Shown one piece after another: positions 34,591 to 46,821 of a stretch of DNA of 64,000 nucleotides; position 1 is the stretch's first letter; the number at the start of each line of letters is the position of its first letter. Both the position numbers and the translations under genes were made by a program. Source of the stretch: Azolla caroliniana (taxonomy: Eukaryota; Polypodiophyta); contig JBHGNT010000009.1 of NCBI GenBank assembly GCA_043228905.1, positions 12,400,001 to 12,464,000 on the forward strand, read 5' to 3'. The notes beneath the pieces were generated by a model that searched no databases, was not told where the DNA came from, and saw nothing but the letters and a program-made list of their open reading frames with translations.

Positions 34591-35367
34591 TGTCGTGAAA
34601 ATCCACCACTCTGTGCGGATCGTGAGGCGGAACCGCTGGGGTTATGGATTGGAAGGAATTAGGGTTCATACGCATAACTCAAACAAGATTTACACAAAAG
34701 ACACATAGGTGAAACAAAACATTAGTTTATTGCAAAACAATAGATTCTTTTATAATATAAGAATCATGTTACAACGGGTTGGATGTGAATATGAAGGATT
34801 GTTTATAAAGGAATGGGGGAAGAGAGGTGGAGAAAAGAAGAGAGTGGAATATAGGAGTTTCTTTGTTGATGATGCCTCTTGATGTTGTTGATCCTTCTTC
34901 TTCCGCTTTCCAATTGAGTAGAGCTTCCATGTTCCTTCTCCCTCCTCCCCCTTCTTCACTAGAATAGGCTCTTATTTATAGGTGATTGCTTGCCTTTTTC
35001 CCCTAAAAAAATGCTTGTCTATATGAGTCTCCTTTTCTTTTTCTCACTATTTCTATTTTCTAGCCCCAAATTTCACATGCAAGATATTCTTGGAAAGCTC
35101 TTTGGGTTAGCTTTCTTATGCATCTTTTCTTTTCTAATTTGGACATCAGAGGAGGAAATTATGAGCTTTTTTCTCCATTGTGCTCCTCATATCCACGCGT
35201 GCTTTTTTTTTCTCTCTCCCCATCTTTGATTTATAAGGAATTATCTTTGGCAAATGAAAAAGTATTTTTGCTACCAATAAAGTTGACTTCACAATACTAG
35301 TTTATTTGAACTACTATTTTACTTCTTTTTGAGGGGGGTTTCACACTGTGTTAGAAACATCTCGATA
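34591..35367 (-). repeat. Gypsy-4 3' LTR (777 bp)
   Basis: Plus strand begins TGTCGTGAAAATCC, like Gypsy-1, and ends CATCTCGATA before the TCCAACCCCACC polypurine complement. Inserted in Copia-5. Confidence 0.8.
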
Positions 35368-35437
35368 TCCAACCCCACCAAACCTGCACATCCTCTGGTA
35401 TGTGGCAATGATTGTTAGCTGCTATTGCTTATTCTTT

Positions 35438-35604
35438 TTAACCCTCGAAGTCTAGAGGTTCGATTTCAGGATTTGTGCTCTCTCTTTTCTTAAAGATCTT
35501 GATTCTCTTCCCTGCAATCGGCAAAGCAAGTTGAGTTCCATCTAACTCCGCTAGAAAATAGGTTGCATTGTTTTCAATTTCCTTAACCACGTATGGGCAA
35601 AACT
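35438..35604 (-). pseudogene. pol: Gypsy-4 integrase tail
   Basis: Minus strand NNATYFLAELDGTQLALPIA and a basic end; same family as Gypsy-1. Interrupted by Copia-6 after GGGCAAAACT. Confidence 0.8.
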
Positions 35605-35895
35605 TGTAACGGAATGAGAGGCAAGAGTGATTGCAATACAACGGAAGATGATTGAGTGTGTGTGAGGCAACAGAGGGAGAGAGAGAGAGAGCACTTAAAG
35701 CAAAGATAGAAAAATTGTGTATTAACCAAAAATACATCAACATAAAACATCCAAGAGTAACTAAGTTACAATGTGTTGGTTTATATACCAACTAAGCTAG
35801 GGCAAGTGCCCTTTCTATTATTTACAAAACTAGCCCAAGATGTCCATGAGCTAGTGTGGAACCTATCTATGGGAAGTTGAGCTCGACTCTCAACA
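35605..35895 (-). repeat. Copia-6 3' LTR (291 bp)
   Basis: TGTAACGG to CTCTCAACA. Inverted repeat GTTGGT/ACCAAC around TTATAT (35775-35792). Confidence 0.93.
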
Positions 35896-36032
35896 CGCCC
35901 CTTCGAACACAACTTCTATCTGTCGAGAAGGTTGTTCGGTTCGTACTTCGACTTGTCTAGTCGGGTGTGTTGCATACTCGCGTAGTCGATCAATTGCGTA
36001 TGTGTTGCGTATTGCTTCCATGTCATCTGTAC

Positions 36033-39000
36033 TTATACCCCCCTGAAGTTCGACAATGTAGATGTTGTGAGACCAAGGTCCGATGCAAATTGCCCGAGCT
36101 TGTCGACTCCTAAAGCCTTCGTAAATATATCAGCAACTTGGAGGTGCGTACTTGTATGTTGTAGATCGATCTCGCCGGCTTGTACGCGCTCGCGGATGAA
36201 GTGGTAATGCACTTCGATATGTTTAGTCCGCGCGTGAAATATAGGGTTCCGTGCCAAGTAGGTATTGCTCATATTGACACAGTAGAGACAAATTGGATCC
36301 TTGATGGGAACGCCCAGATCCTTTAGTATGCGTTTAAGCCATACAGCTTCGCATGCGGCAACTGTTGCGCCCCTATATTCGGCTTCCGTGCTTGATAGTG
36401 CGACTGTCGGTTGTTTCTTGCTGCTCCAAGAGATTGCTCCGCTTTCGAGGGAGAAGAAAAATTTGGAGGTGGATCGTCTATCTGCTTTATAGCTTGCCCA
36501 GTCCACGTCGGTGTTCGACTTATACATGATGTCGTAAGCCATTGTTGTACTAACATACCATAGTATCCTCTTGGCATAATCAAGATGAAGGTTTCGTGGA
36601 TTCTGCATGAATTGGCTTAGTAGGCCGACTGAATAACTGAGGTCGGGTTGCGTAATGGTTAGATAGATCAAACTACCGATCAATTGTCGATACTGATTCG
36701 GCTCGCTCTCAGTGGTTCCGGAATTGGCATCAATCTTTAGGTTACGATCGAGAGGGGTAGACACAGGCTTGCACTCGGTCATTCCAAACTTGTAGAGTAA
36801 GTTAAGGACGTAGTGCCATTGTGAGATCATTATCCCAACTGGTGTCCGAATTACTTCAATGCCTAGGAAGTAATGGAGTTCGTGCAGGTCTTTCATTTCG
36901 AATCTGCCGGAGAGAAGTGTTTTGACTTTGTTGATCTCAACGAGATCCTTTCCTCCGATGACCAAGTCATCCACATATAGGACGATGATGATCATGCTAT
37001 TCGACTCATTTTGGATGTACAAAGAAGTATCGGATTTTGACATCCGAAATCCGACTTGATGAAGATATTTCTTGATCTTCGAATGCCAAGGACGCGGTGC
37101 TTGTTTGAGCCTGTAGAGTGGCTTCTTGAGTTGGCATACGACGTGTGGATGTTTACGCGATTTGAATCCGGGTGGTTGAATCATGTACACCTCTTCTTCT
37201 AACTCTCCTTGGAGGAAAGCATTTTTCACATCCATCTGGTGGAGGTGCCATCCCTTCACTGCGGCGAGTGCAATTATTGTCCGTACAGTTGTCATCTTTG
37301 CCACCGGGGCAAAGGTTTCTTCGTAGTCTATGTTGTGCGTTTAGCCTTTCGCAACAAGACGTGCTTTGAAGCGATTTATGGATCCGTCGGCATTGTATTT
37401 TACTTTGTATATCCATCTGCAGCCAATCGCTTTCTTGTTCAGGGGGAGAGGAACGAGATCCCATGTCTCGTTTTTGCATAAAGCTTCCATCTCCTCATTC
37501 ATCCCGTCGACCCATCACGGATCCTTTGCGGCTTCAAAAAGCGTCTCCGGTTCCCGAACTGACACTACTTTCATCATAAAAGCGTAGTGATACACCATGT
37601 ACTCGTCATAGCCGTAGCGGTTTACGGGGTTCTTTTCACATGTGGATCGGCGTAGCTCTCGATCCGTGGGGAGTATGGCTTTCTTCGCTCCATCTATGTG
37701 GATGTCGAGATCTTCAAATTCATTGTCAAGAGAATGAAGCATCTTGGTCTCTTCATGATCTTCATATTCCCGCATTTTCGCCTTCCCTTTGTCCAGCTTC
37801 AGACTTGGTCGAGATGTGCTTTCATCGCTCGGCGGCTCTAATGGCCCACTTAACTGTGTCATAATTGGGTTGTCTTCTAACATCTGTGTGAGACGATCCT
37901 CAGCTTCTATTTCTATTTTAGTGTCGTCCGCGTCGAGCCGGGTTGGAGTCGAAGTGTTCTCTAGTGCGTACCAGGATGCGTATTCATCGAAGACTACGTC
38001 TCGACTTGTTCGAACCTTATAGGTAGATGGGTTAGCATTTGTACCCCTTCTGTTCGAGTGAGTATCCTATGAGGATACATTTCTCTGACTTTGGGTCAAG
38101 CTTTTGGCACGTATCGTCGGGAATATGTACGCAGGCGATAGAACCGAAAATGCAGACATGTGACAATTCCGGCTTCTTTCCGAAGAACTGCTCATGCGGA
38201 GTTATATCGTGTACTCCCGTGATTGTGCACTTGATCATGAGATATACGGCCGTATTTTCCGCTTCTACCCAATATGATTTTGGTAGGTTCTTCTCGTTCA
38301 TCATGGCTCGTGCGACTTCTATTACATGGCAATTTTTACGCTCTGCTACACCGTTTTGCTGAGGCGTGTGTAGACACAAGAACTCTCGTTGGATTCCTTC
38401 TTTTCGGAGATACACCGTAAATTCATCCGAAAAATATTCTTTGCCTCCATCTCATCGAAGACAACGTACATGCCAACCCGTAGTTTTTTCGACTTTGGCT
38501 TTGAATGTCTAGAAGTGCCAGAACACTTCACTCTTCAGCTTCAACAGATAGATCCAGGTGTTCCTGGAGAAGTCGTCGATGAACATGACATAGTATCAGC
38601 ATCCCCTGAACATTGTTGTCTGGGCTGGTCCCCACACATCTGAATGTACGACATCCAGGATTCCTTTGCTCACATTCCACTCTTTAGGGAATGGGTGACG
38701 ACGTTGCATTCCGAACTGACATGCTTCGCATACGCCTGTAATCTCCTTCGCCGTAAAGTTATGGAGTCCGACTACGACTCCTTTCGATTGCATGTTCTGG
38801 AGCTTTTGGAGATTGATGTGGCCGATTCTCTTGTGCCACAGTTTCAAGTCGGTTTCGACTTTCTGACCCTTTGCAAACATGGCCGACTTTACCTCGCTTG
38901 ATTCGAGGATGAACATATGGCCTTCACGACGGCCATGAGCTATGACTTGATCGCCTTTTTCGATGAAGCGCCCATCGTTATTGAAGCGTACTTGCATTCC

Positions 39001-40214
39001 TTGTTCGACAATCTGGCCAACCAAGACCGGGTTTTTCGTAATAGTGGGGACATGCAACAAGTTCTTGAGGTAGGTCTGTTTGCCATCGTTTTCGAATGGG
39101 ACGTTCCCAATATGTTGTATTGGGTGAGTCGTGTCATCTCCTATTTCGACATATTCGGGACGTTCGGGCTTCCGTAGTTCCCGAAACCAATCTTCATGGG
39201 ATGTCATGTGATTGGATGCTCCCGAATTGACAAACCATACGTTGTTCGGAGTGGAAGCGGTAGTTGACGGAAGTGCGGCCATTGAGTGTGCTTCGTGCTT
39301 CATTATTAACATTCTGTCGCGGTCTCCGTTGTTGGAGTTCGTGGCGTAATTTGTTAGTTGTCGGCCTTGCTTACGCTTCTTCTTCCAACACTCCTCTTTG
39401 TAGTGGCCAGGTTTTCCCCAGTACCCGCACTCAACTGGGTTCCTACGGTTGCTTGGTCTAGCGTGATGACTCCCCCTTCCGCCAAACTCTCTGGGGCAGT
39501 TTTTGTCTGCTTGCCATTGGTGGGAGTTACGTTCTTGGTTGTGTCGGCCTTGGCCGAATCGACCTCTCCTTCCGTGGCTTGGTCCTCTTCCTCCATCGAA
39601 GTTCGAATATAGCATTTGTCCGTCATGCGCGTTGTTCCTTTGACACACGTGATTCTCTTCGACTAGCAACAATGATTGGAGATCAAAAAAGGAGGGAGGA
39701 TTCTCTCTCGCAAGAACGGCCGATCTTATTGCGCCAAATCGCGGTGCCAAGCCACCGAGGCATATCTGCACCATTTCTTCGTTGTCAATGCTAACATTGA
39801 TTGATCCAAGGGCATCGCACAACTCCTTGATCTTTAAGGTGTAGTTGCCGATTGACATGTCCCTTTGTTGAAGATTGTTCAGCTCCTGTCGAAGTTAGAG
39901 CTTTTGTGTGGCCGTATTCGCTGCGAAAATATTCTTGAGGTTTTCCCACGCCTGCTTCGGCGTTTTTGCCTCTCGAATGTAGCCAAGCATATGATCATGA
40001 ACGCATGATGCAAGGCAATACAACACACGGCTTGCAGCCTGCTCCCAAGAGGGATAGTCGGCGTGTGTTGGGTTGGGTTGTGATTCGTGAGCTCCTTCGA
40101 TGTGGCTCTAGTAGCCTTTTTAGACAAGGTATTGATGCATCTTGTATTCCCAAGATGCAAAGTTCATTCTGTCAAGCTTCTCGGTAGGAAGAGCGCTTCC
40201 CATTTGAGTATTCA
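36033..40214 (-). pseudogene. gag-pol: Copia-6 gag-pol, protease active site lost
   Basis: Gag begins at an ATG at 40214 (complement) with stops in the first ~60 codons. From 39858 down: gag end, zinc knuckle CGYWGKPGHYKEEC (about 39408-39432, Trp within), protease reading FVNSGAS, pre-integrase region, then integrase (38032-38415), linker (37515-37883) and RT-RNaseH (36033-37304, LYVDD, STEAEYRG, HARTKHIEVHYHF). The protease catalytic Asp codon is AAT (complement 39226-39228), a G-to-A change from GAT. Stops also at about 37340 and between blocks. RT-RNaseH is still fully open. Confidence 0.9.
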
Positions 40215-40304
40215 TGGTGATTTCTTCTCTATTGATGGGCTGGTTCTGTTGATCATTGGCGTGCAGCACAACACAGTCGAATAGGCTTAATTAGGCCACC
40301 ACAC

Positions 40305-40316
40305 GCTCTGATACCA
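40305..40316 (-). other. Copia-6 primer binding site
   Basis: Plus strand GCTCTGATACCA, complement of TGGTATCAGAGC, abutting the right LTR. Confidence 0.93.
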
Positions 40317-40623
40317 TGTAACGGAATGAGAGGCAAGAGTGATTGCAATACAACGGAACATGATTGAGTGTGTGTGTGTGTGTGTGTGTGTGAGGCAACA
40401 GAGGGAGAGAGAGAGAGAGCACTTAAAGCAAAGATAGAAAAACTGTGTATTAACCAAAAATACATCAACATAAAACATCCAACAGTAACTAAGTTACAAT
40501 GCGTTGGTTTATATACCAACTAAGCTACGACAAGTGCCCTTTCTATTATTTACAGAACTAGCCCAACATGTCCATGAGCTAGTGTTGAACCTATCGATGG
40601 GAAGTTGAGTTCGACTCTCAACA
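40317..40623 (-). repeat. Copia-6 5' LTR (307 bp)
   Basis: Same ends as the left copy; TG microsatellite about 16 bases longer. Inverted repeat around TTATAT at 40503-40520. Confidence 0.93.
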
Positions 40624-41005
40624 AAACCATCGTTTCACGAACTTTCGAGTAGTGCTATGCTAATTATCAAGGTTGCTATCATAGACAAGTCCCCAATCTC
40701 CTTCTTCAATTTTTCTTAGACGAAGACAATGTTTTTTATCAAAATTCTCCTTGTTCCTCAATCGAGTTCACGTAACTATTCTATTGCTAACTCAACATCT
40801 TTGGGTCTCCGTTCTAATTGTTGGATCCTTGTAGCTAGCAAGTCTTCTTAACTCATCTCCTCTTGCCATGGTAAAGCCGTCCATGAGGTAACACTTTGCT
40901 CGATAGGCATTATTGGTTTTTGCCCTAATATGAGCTCGGCCGACATATATCCTGTAGTCATGCTCTGTGCAGTTCTATCGGCCCACAATGCATATGCTAA
41001 CAATG
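40624..41005 (-). pseudogene. pol: Gypsy-4 integrase, upstream part
   Basis: Minus strand YALWADRTAQS, then PIMPIEQSV and QLERRPKD, the block equivalent to 13110-13480 in Gypsy-1, with several stops. Continues 35604 once Copia-6 is removed. Confidence 0.8.
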
Positions 41006-41267
41006 ATGTGCATCCCCAAAATCTGTCTTGCCAGACCCAAATCTTTCCTTCAAAAGGTCCGATTTAGAGCCTTCTTCCGCATTCGGATCTTTATTTGGTC
41101 TCGTCCGATGATCAACATGTCGTCCACATATAACAGGAGTATCAGGAAGTCGCTTCCATCAAATTTCTTCACGAACACGTAGTGGTCGGCCTGTGTCTTG
41201 TGGTATCCTTGGTCGGTCATGAAGGAGTCGAACTTCCGGTACCATTGCCGGGGGAGCTTGCTTCAGT
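41006..41267 (-). pseudogene. pol: Copia-7 RT, downstream part
   Basis: Minus strand RT with LLYVDD and ARQILGMH. Continues 42057 after removal of LTR-N and one CCGT. Confidence 0.85.
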
Positions 41268-41271
41268 CCGT

Positions 41272-42056
41272 TGTCGAGAAAATCCTCACAAATGCGTAGA
41301 AGCTGGGCAGGACCACGGGGGTCTTGAACCAAGGAATCAAGAAGTGAGGAGGAAGAGTCTGTGGTTTACGTAAGCCCTGAGATCGCAGCTAAACAGAGAA
41401 GGTTAGCAAAACGAGAGAGAGTGTGTAAGAGGATCACGTGTAGACACAGGCGCAAACAGAGGTGTTGAGAACAACTTGAGTTAGGTGGATGGGTTTCTAT
41501 TAATCAAAACATGCGCGTAGCGCTGTGGGGAATTACAACCGGATCAGTGCCAGTGATAGAGCATAGAGCTCTACAGTAGTTAGATGCAAAGGTACGTAGG
41601 CACGCAGAAGGTCGATCCCCCCGGTCGGGAGCACTCGGGCGTCTGACGTGAGCAGGGGGAAGCGTCTTCCGATGATACCTCATAGGACTCGTCGTTCCTT
41701 CTTCTGGTTGTTTCTTCTCTCCTCTCTAGATCACCTTTTCTTTTTTTCCTCAAAAATGACATCCCCGCAAAAAGTCAAAGGTCGCCCCTTTTATAGCACA
41801 AGGAGCGACCGTTACAAGGCATTCATGACTTGTCGCTTTCCCTTCCTAGATTCTCCCCCCTAATTCGCTCTCCTCGTAACTCTCCCTACTTACGCGATGT
41901 CTGAATCCCTATTAATGGCTTAACTACCTAGTACACCTCCTTCTATCTATGCCTAGTACTTACACTATTTAATTCACTAGGGGTGTGCACTCGTGCACAC
42001 CAGTGCTCCCTCGCGTTTCACATTATTTCCACCTATGGCCCGGAATCTTCATGACA
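41272..42056 (-). repeat. LTR-N: solo Gypsy-type LTR (785 bp)
   Basis: TGTCGAGAAAATCC to CTTCATGACA, flanked by CCGT on both sides (41268-41271, 42057-42060). Copia-7 RT is continuous across it, so no internal region is left: the outcome of LTR-LTR recombination. Shares GGACCACGGGGGTCTT with the Gypsy-6 LTR. Confidence 0.9.
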
Positions 42057-43535
42057 CCGTATAAGCTCTTTTCACCCGACACACCAGGTGCTCCTTCCCT
42101 TTCTTGACAAATTCCTCCGGCTGCTGCATGTAGATCTCTTCTTCGAGGTCACCGTGCAGGATCACCGTCTTGACGTCTAACTGCTCGACTTCGAGGTCCA
42201 TGCTTTCCGTAATGCTCAACACAGTCTGGATGGATGTCATCTTTACTACCAGGGCAAAGATCTCATCGAAATCCACTCCTTTCTTTTGCTGGAAGCCCTT
42301 CACCACAATAGGGGCCTTATACCTTGTTGGATTTCCGATGTCTCCTGGGTTCAACTTGTACACCCACTTGTTCCGGAGTGCTCTCTTTCCTTTCGGCAAC
42401 TTCGTCAATTCATATGTGTGGTTCTCATGCAAGGAATCCATCTCATCCTATATGGCACTTAACCACTTGCGGTTGTGGGTGTCTTTCTTTGTTTCTTCAA
42501 AGCTTTCCGGCTCCTCCTCATCGATCAATAACACATGCTGTGCATCCGGAAATCTCCGGGGGGACCTTCTCTCTCTTAGAGGGTAACTCCGTCCTTGTTT
42601 TTCGACCACTGGCTCCTCCATCTGTTCTTCATCCGAATCTGATACGGGATCTTGTGTAGTTGCGGTGTTCGATTCTTCTTCGGTCGGTTCGGTTCTTTGT
42701 CCGAATCTGATCGGTTCATCATGGTCTTCAGCTGACATCCGGCTTCCAAATGGATGTGTCTTTGCATCTTCCAACCGATTTATGTCAGTCGACCCGGAGT
42801 CCACTATCTTCTTCTCCGACTCCCAATCGAAAATGGTCTTGTCTTCCATGAAGACTATGTCTCGACTCTGGAAGACCTTTTTGTCGACCAAGTTCGACAC
42901 TTGGTAGCCGGACTCATCATCACCGTATCCAAGGAATATGCATGGCCAAGACTTTCTTGAAGACAGATAATACCTGGTCCTTCGTCTTTAGCGGTGAGAC
43001 CCACAGCTTCCGACCATGGTCGTCTATGAATGTCACGAAGTATTGTGATTTGGCATGTGACTTCGTGTCCACTTGACACATATCGGTATGCACCAACTCC
43101 AGTGGTGCATTTCGTCTCATTAGTGTTCTTGACTGGAAGGAGGTTCGTTTTTTCTTGCTGGCTAAACAATCGGTGCACTTCTCAAGATGCACGTATTTCA
43201 CCTCCGGAATCTGGTTGTCTTCGACAAGTCTTCGCATCCCCTTATGGCTTATGTGGGACAACCTTTTGTGCCACAACTCACCGGTAGTGTCGGATACCAT
43301 GTTCACTGCTTCTCGGCAGATGCGGGCATGCATCAGGTACAATGTGTTGATCTTTCGGGCTCTGTCCACGTTCAAGCTCCTTATGCTGAATTTCATTACT
43401 CCGTTCCGAATGCTACCCGTGTAGCCTTTGTCATCTAGTCAACCGGTTGATATCAACTTCAACCAAGCCTTGAGAACGTGTCAGACATCCTTCAACAACA
43501 ATTTGCAACCGGTTGAGGTCGTCAACCACACATCT
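42057..43535 (-). pseudogene. pol: Copia-7 integrase, linker and RT start
   Basis: Minus strand from GDVW (43535) through the pre-integrase zinc region (42920-43396), linker (42448-42900) and RT start (42049-42441). At about 42950 the integrase jumps from its first catalytic region to the C-terminal FLGYG block, deleting the DNGG and E motifs. Confidence 0.87.
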
Positions 43536-44131
43536 TGTTAGGAATCGACCGGCCACAACCGGTTTCACGTTCGTGTGTAGAAACCAAGAACTAGTACACA
43601 GATAGAAGAACGTGAAGACACAGAGACACATATATTTTACATGGAAAACACGAAATGGGAAGAACCACGGAGGTCCACAAACCCCGAGAAAACAGATCAC
43701 TATAGAAGAGAGAAAGTACAAATACGGAACTTGGAGGCAACGACCTCGAGTTCTCCTTCGTCTGATAGACGGCTACAGAGTTACACTCTCACTCTCTCAC
43801 ACACTATTACAGAGGCAACTACCTCGTTTTAACTTTACAATAATGATCACACACACACACACACCTATAAAGTTTGCCCTAGTTTCTTATAAACAAAAGC
43901 AACTTTCTGGCTATTTAAAAGTATAGCCCCCCAAGAGGCATTTTAGACTATTTACAATTATAGTCTTCCGTAAAGATTTTGGTTTCCGATTTCGATATCG
44001 ATATCAGTTTTGGTTTTGGTTTCGGCCTCGGCCAAATTACCCTGGTGTCCTCGATTTTGGTTTCGGCCTTGGCCGAGTTACTCACCAAATCGGTTCTTCT
44101 CTTCCCATCTCGAGGGACATGTTTCCCAACA
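43536..44131 (-). repeat. Copia-8 3' LTR (596 bp)
   Basis: Plus strand TGTTAGGAATC to TTTCCCAACA, with the AACTCCCCCTTC polypurine complement at 44132. Confidence 0.88.
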
Positions 44132-44139
44132 AACTCCCC

Positions 44140-45450
44140 CTTCACTCCGAGATGGGGTACTTCACCAAATTGGCTCTCTGTCGGCACACGTTTAGCCTTT
44201 CGGCTGACAACACCTTCGTTAGCATATTCGATCCATTTTTGGTTGTGTGGATCTTCAATAGAGCAAACTCCGTTTCTTCTACTCGCTCTCGGAACCAATG
44301 ATATCTTCTCTAGATGCGTTTGTTCCTCGAGTGGTAGGCGGCATTTTTTGCAAGGTCGATGGCACTATGGTTATTGTAATGGAGTTGGAATTCCTCCTGC
44401 CGAATTCCTAGTTCACCGATAAACTCATTCATCCATATGATTTCCTTACCGGCTTCCGCTGCGGCCATATATTCGGCTTCCATGATCAACAACACCACGG
44501 CCTTCTACAACCTCGACTGCCATGAAACGACTCCCCCTCCATAAGTCATTATCTACCCGGACTTGGATCGGCTAGTATCCACATAAGACGACATGTCCGA
44601 GTTAGTATAACCTTCTAGTGTGGGGTTACCCGAACCAAAACGAAGACACCCCGTTGGAGGTGCCTTTTAGGTACCCAATGCTCTCTTCTGGGGTTGCTCA
44701 TATATTGGCAAACCACGCCGACTGCTTATCCTATGTATGGCTTGGTACATACCATTGTGTACATCAGGCTTCCGACTACGGAGGCATAAGGAACCTTTGA
44801 CATCTTGGCCTTCTCAGTTTTCGATTTCGGACATTGTTCTATGCTTAGCTTGTAGTTTGTCGGTAGTGTCAAGCCGATTAGTTTCTCGCTTTCCATGCTG
44901 AATCTTTGGAGCACCTTTGTCACGCATTTTTCTTGTGACAATCATAACAATTTCTTTGTTCGATCCCGAACAAGGCCTTCTTCAGCACTTGGATCTTCGT
45001 ATGGGCCCGTTTGACAATCAACATGTCGTCTACGTACAACAGAAGGATGAGGAAATCTCCTCCGTCGAATTTCTTCACCTCATCGGTTAACAGTACACGC
45101 TCTTCATCCGGAAATCTTCAGGGGGTCCTCCTTTCTCTTAGGTCTCCATTCAGTATGGTCAGTTCTTCTTTGACTTCTTCGGTCGATTTGAATTCGGTTC
45201 CTTGTTCAACCATTTCCCGTCGCTCTTAAGTCGGTTCTCGATTTTGCCAAGTATTAAATCGGCCGACTGGGTTGGATTCATTTTCGATCGCATCGGTTTC
45301 TACTCGATTTGGTCGAGTGTCGACAATGCCACGACCTTCTCCAACCTTGACTCTCACAAAACAACTCCCCCTGCATAAGTCATTACGTACCCAGACTTGG
45401 ATCGACTGGTATCCACATCAGCCGACATATTCGAGTCAACATAACCTTCT
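44140..45450 (-). pseudogene. pol: Copia-8 pol remnant, rearranged
   Basis: From right to left on the minus strand: RNase H start with ADVDTSRSKSGYVMTY (45326-45450), linker (45079-45317), RT with LLYVDD (about 45040) and a deletion near 44965, RNase H to its end (44140-44600). Frame is broken repeatedly. Confidence 0.83.
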
Positions 45451-45993
45451 AGTGGGGGTTTAGGTTCCTCCGGATGGAATTCAGATGAGAACCGGAGGCG
45501 CCGGATCAGACGAGTCGGATGAAGGAACCGGATCCGGAAAGGTTCCGGATGAGATCCGAAAACCGGATCGAGTGAATCCGGATGGATCTGGTGCAAACCG
45601 GATCCAAGGACATATTTGTAAATATGTTAGAGTAAGCCCACTGAGGTTATATTTGTAAATATCCCTAAGGTCATATGAGTATAAATATGACTTAGGGCAA
45701 TCACAAAAGTGTGTTGTTGTTGTATATTGTTATAGACAGAGAGACAGAGAGAGAGAGAGTGAGAGAGAGATACAGAACTAGTCGGTTTGGCGAAGACATA
45801 GAGCTTGAGGTCATTGCCTCTACGTCTCACATTGTATTCCTCCCCTTCATAGTGATAGTTGGAGTCTGTGGGCTCCTGTGGTTTTTCCCATTTAGGGTTT
45901 TCCACGTTAACATCCTGTGTCATCTTTGTTTTAGTTTGTTCTCTTCTATTCCTTGTTGAAGACTCGATTGTGGCCGAGCGTTATTTCCGTACA
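45451..45993 (+). repeat. Copia-3b 5' LTR
   Basis: Left end eroded (no TG; microhomology AGTGGGGGTT shared with Copia-8). Ends ATTTCCGTACA as in Copia-3. Has GGTCATAT/ATATGACT around TATAAAT. Confidence 0.83.
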
Positions 45994-45996
45994 AAT

Positions 45997-46008
45997 TGGT
46001 ATCAGAGT
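45997..46008 (+). other. Copia-3b primer binding site
   Basis: TGGTATCAGAGT, one mismatch to the tRNA-Met complement. Confidence 0.85.
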
Positions 46009-46022
46009 GAATAACATAGGAA

Positions 46023-46821
46023 ATGGAAGAGTCGTTCGGCCGCATGTTCAAGTTCACTTGGTCCAACTACTCAGTGTGGAAGTCGAAGATGAGGGACATG
46101 TTGGTGGTTAAAGATCTTTGGTTGCTGGTACAGTTTGGGGACAAGAAACTGGATAAGATCGATGCTGCGACAGGCGATGCACATGAAGACGACAACATAC
46201 ATCTGGTGCTTCATTGACATGGGCTTGTACAACAACTTCAATGAAGAAAGTAAGACTCATGAACTCAAGGAGAAGGTCAGCATCATGTTCCAGAACAAAA
46301 ATGCCGTTAATAGGGTTTGGTATTCCGGAAGTTAGTGAGCCTCCGACACCAAGACAACTCCAGTATGGCGGAGCACATAAATGCCTTCCAGGGGCTAATA
46401 CACCGAGCCACCTCATTGGAAGTACCTCTTGTGGATGAGGTACTCACATTGCTCTTGCTCGGTTCCCTCCCGAATAGTTGGGAGACGTTAGTTGTCATGT
46501 CGGGTAACGTCGGGCCGGAACGAAAGCAGTTGTCCCTAGCAAGGGTAAAATCAAGCTTGCTAGATGAAAAAGCTTGCTGAAAGGACCAGGGCTCTGGAAC
46601 CGATCCGAAGGCATTGGTTATGGAAGATGACCACAACCGGGAAGAGGCCAGTATCGGAGTCCCCAAAACTGGGACAAATCGGGGACGAGGTCGAAGTCAA
46701 GGGGGAGGCCTACTTGCTTCTACTGTGGGAAGCTGGGGCACTTCTAGAAGAATTGTCGGCATTTCCGGAAAGAGAAAGGAACCGACAGTGCCGATTTGAA
46801 GAAGGGTTCTGACCGGAACGA
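46023..46821 (+). pseudogene. gag: Copia-3b gag
   Basis: ATG at 46023 after the primer site; gag in three frames (46023-46217, 46317-46580, 46564-46812) ending near a zinc-knuckle-like region (GRPTCFYCGK-type, frame-broken at about 46705-46750). Related to Copia-5 gag. Confidence 0.82.

Larger units (their letters stand above)
35605..40623 (-). mobile_element. Copia-6: complete, moderately old Copia element
   Basis: LTRs at both ends, initiator-tRNA primer site next to the right LTR, and gag-pol between. Flanks are AAACT (35600-35604) and AAACC (40624-40628), a 5-bp target duplication with one change. The two LTRs show about 11 substitutions plus a TG-repeat length difference. Its sequence is not close to Copia-1. 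Confidence 0.95.
34591..41005 (-). mobile_element. Gypsy-4: 3' end, split by Copia-6
   Basis: Minus strand: 3' LTR 34591-35367, conserved terminal block, integrase tail 35438-35604, then Copia-6, then more integrase 40624-41005. Truncated near 41005, where Copia-7 RT starts. Confidence 0.82.
41006..43535 (-). mobile_element. Copia-7: internal pol fragment, split by a solo LTR
   Basis: Minus-strand Copia pol from the protease-integrase boundary (43535) to RT (41006), with LTR-N inside. Both ends are cut: by the Copia-8 LTR on the right and Gypsy-4 on the left. Confidence 0.85.
43536..45450 (-). mobile_element. Copia-8: rearranged 3' part with 3' LTR
   Basis: Minus strand: RNase H fragment, linker, RT, RNase H, polypurine tract, 3' LTR. 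It carries the same abnormal joints as Copia-2. Cut at about 45450 by the Copia-3b LTR. Inserted in Copia-7. Confidence 0.83.
45451..46821 (+). mobile_element. Copia-3b: 5' half (LTR and gag)
   Basis: Plus strand: LTR, primer site, gag, cut at 46821 by a Gypsy-1-type LTR. It is the missing 5' complement of Copia-3 (7707-11539) but in the opposite orientation. Confidence 0.85.
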
